A stretch of 64,000 bases of DNA from Algorimicrobium hallyeonense. Its GTDB lineage: Bacteria > Bacteroidota > Bacteroidia > Flavobacteriales > Flavobacteriaceae. Each line of letters starts with the position of its first letter. Position 1 is the stretch's first letter. Of this stretch, positions 63,877 to 64,000 are shown in pieces. The DNA is taken from positions 1,129,963 through 1,193,962 of the forward strand of contig NZ_JBHSLA010000001.1 in the NCBI RefSeq assembly GCF_042657385.1, given 5' to 3'. The position numbers were made by a program, and so were the translations under genes. The notes beneath the pieces are model-generated. The model saw only the letters and a program-made list of their open reading frames with translations. It was not told the origin of the DNA and did not search any database.

Positions 63877-64000
63877 ATGCAAGGCAAAAAGATATATCAG
63901 GAGAAGTTATTTACAGAATTTTTATTGAGTGAACGTGTACCAAAGCACAACTTTTATCGACAACTTAAAAGTGTATTAGATTTAAAGTATTTATACAAAT
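63877..64000 (+). CDS. IS1182-family transposase, N-terminal part (cut by window edge)
   Basis: The first 41 codons from the ATG at 63877 read MQGKKIYQEKLF, then FLLSERVPKHNFYRQLKSVL and DLKYLYK. This is the typical start of Bacteroidota IS1182-type DDE transposases. The catalytic part is beyond the window, so intactness is unknown. The left end of the IS should lie between about 63800 and 63876; an inverted repeat cannot be proven without the right end. Confidence 0.8.
   Translation, partial: MQGKKIYQEKLFTEFLLSERVPKHNFYRQLKSVLDLKYLYK

Larger units (their letters stand above)
55837..64000. mobile_element. Putative integrated element or genomic island (right end outside window)
   Basis: From the tRNA 3' end to the window edge the content switches to accessory genes: a tyrosine recombinase, two unrecognised genes, a type I R-M operon with repeat-rich flanks, and an IS1182-type transposase. 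A recombinase next to a tRNA is the classic layout of an integrated element. No duplicated tRNA 3' segment was found inside the window, so the other attachment site, if any, lies beyond 64000. The outer boundary is therefore open. Confidence 0.55.

Noticed and set aside
55892..64000. A complete integrative conjugative element
   Set aside because: No relaxase, mobilisation or type IV secretion (tra) gene is visible; only the left part of an element is in view.

Overview
The window reads as a chromosome segment of an AT-rich gliding Flavobacteriaceae (Bacteroidota). It carries gldB-gldC and the type IX secretion/gliding operon gldK-gldL-gldM-gldN. Other group markers are exosortase XrtF with its partner, an HYC_CC_PP protein, TonB-dependent receptors, proteins with type IX sorting domains, and promoters of the form TTG-N19/21-TAnnTTTG. 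No assignment below genus-family level is attempted. I had no tools, so all family names come from motif recognition by eye.

Layout. 1-10 kb: end of dtd, a MazG-like gene, aroA, queA, rlmN, two tandem type IX cargo proteins, a polyprenyl diphosphate synthase, and a sigma factor/membrane protein/outer-membrane protein module. 10-20 kb: an S15 peptidase, an AsmA-like protein, dnaG, a LuxR-type response regulator, nadE, gldB-gldC, a broken aqpZ and an outer-membrane barrel protein. 20-27 kb (minus strand): purH upstream of the cell-shape cluster mreB-mreC-mreD-PBP2-rodA. 27-33 kb: a GAF methionine sulfoxide reductase, the XrtF pair, and a putative metal-handling group (HYC_CC_PP protein, HMA protein, TonB receptor, secreted HMA protein). 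33-42 kb (minus strand): an MG2/plug-like surface protein, groES-groEL, secG, a TPR protein, lptE, a sigma-54 activator and miaB. 42-55 kb (plus strand): a small membrane ORF, topA, an arginase-like protein, gldKLMN, an FAD oxidoreductase, DUF983, an ABC-F protein, an LRR protein and a CPXCG protein.

55.7-64 kb is accessory DNA. A tyrosine recombinase gene begins 55 bases after an initiator tRNA gene and is followed by two unrecognised genes. Next comes a two-gene type I restriction-modification system whose methylase is fused to a single specificity domain. The R-M operon is bracketed by regularly spaced GCGTTGG words and by two related imperfect palindromes. The window then ends inside an IS1182-type transposase. 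This is the most likely place for an undescribed arrangement.

Other points worth a second look are a DnaG that has lost all four zinc ligands and a cysteine-free TopA, a response regulator with Glu at the phosphoacceptor position, an arginase-family protein missing three metal ligands, a three-lesion aqpZ pseudogene, and a CIRCE-spaced inverted repeat before groES.
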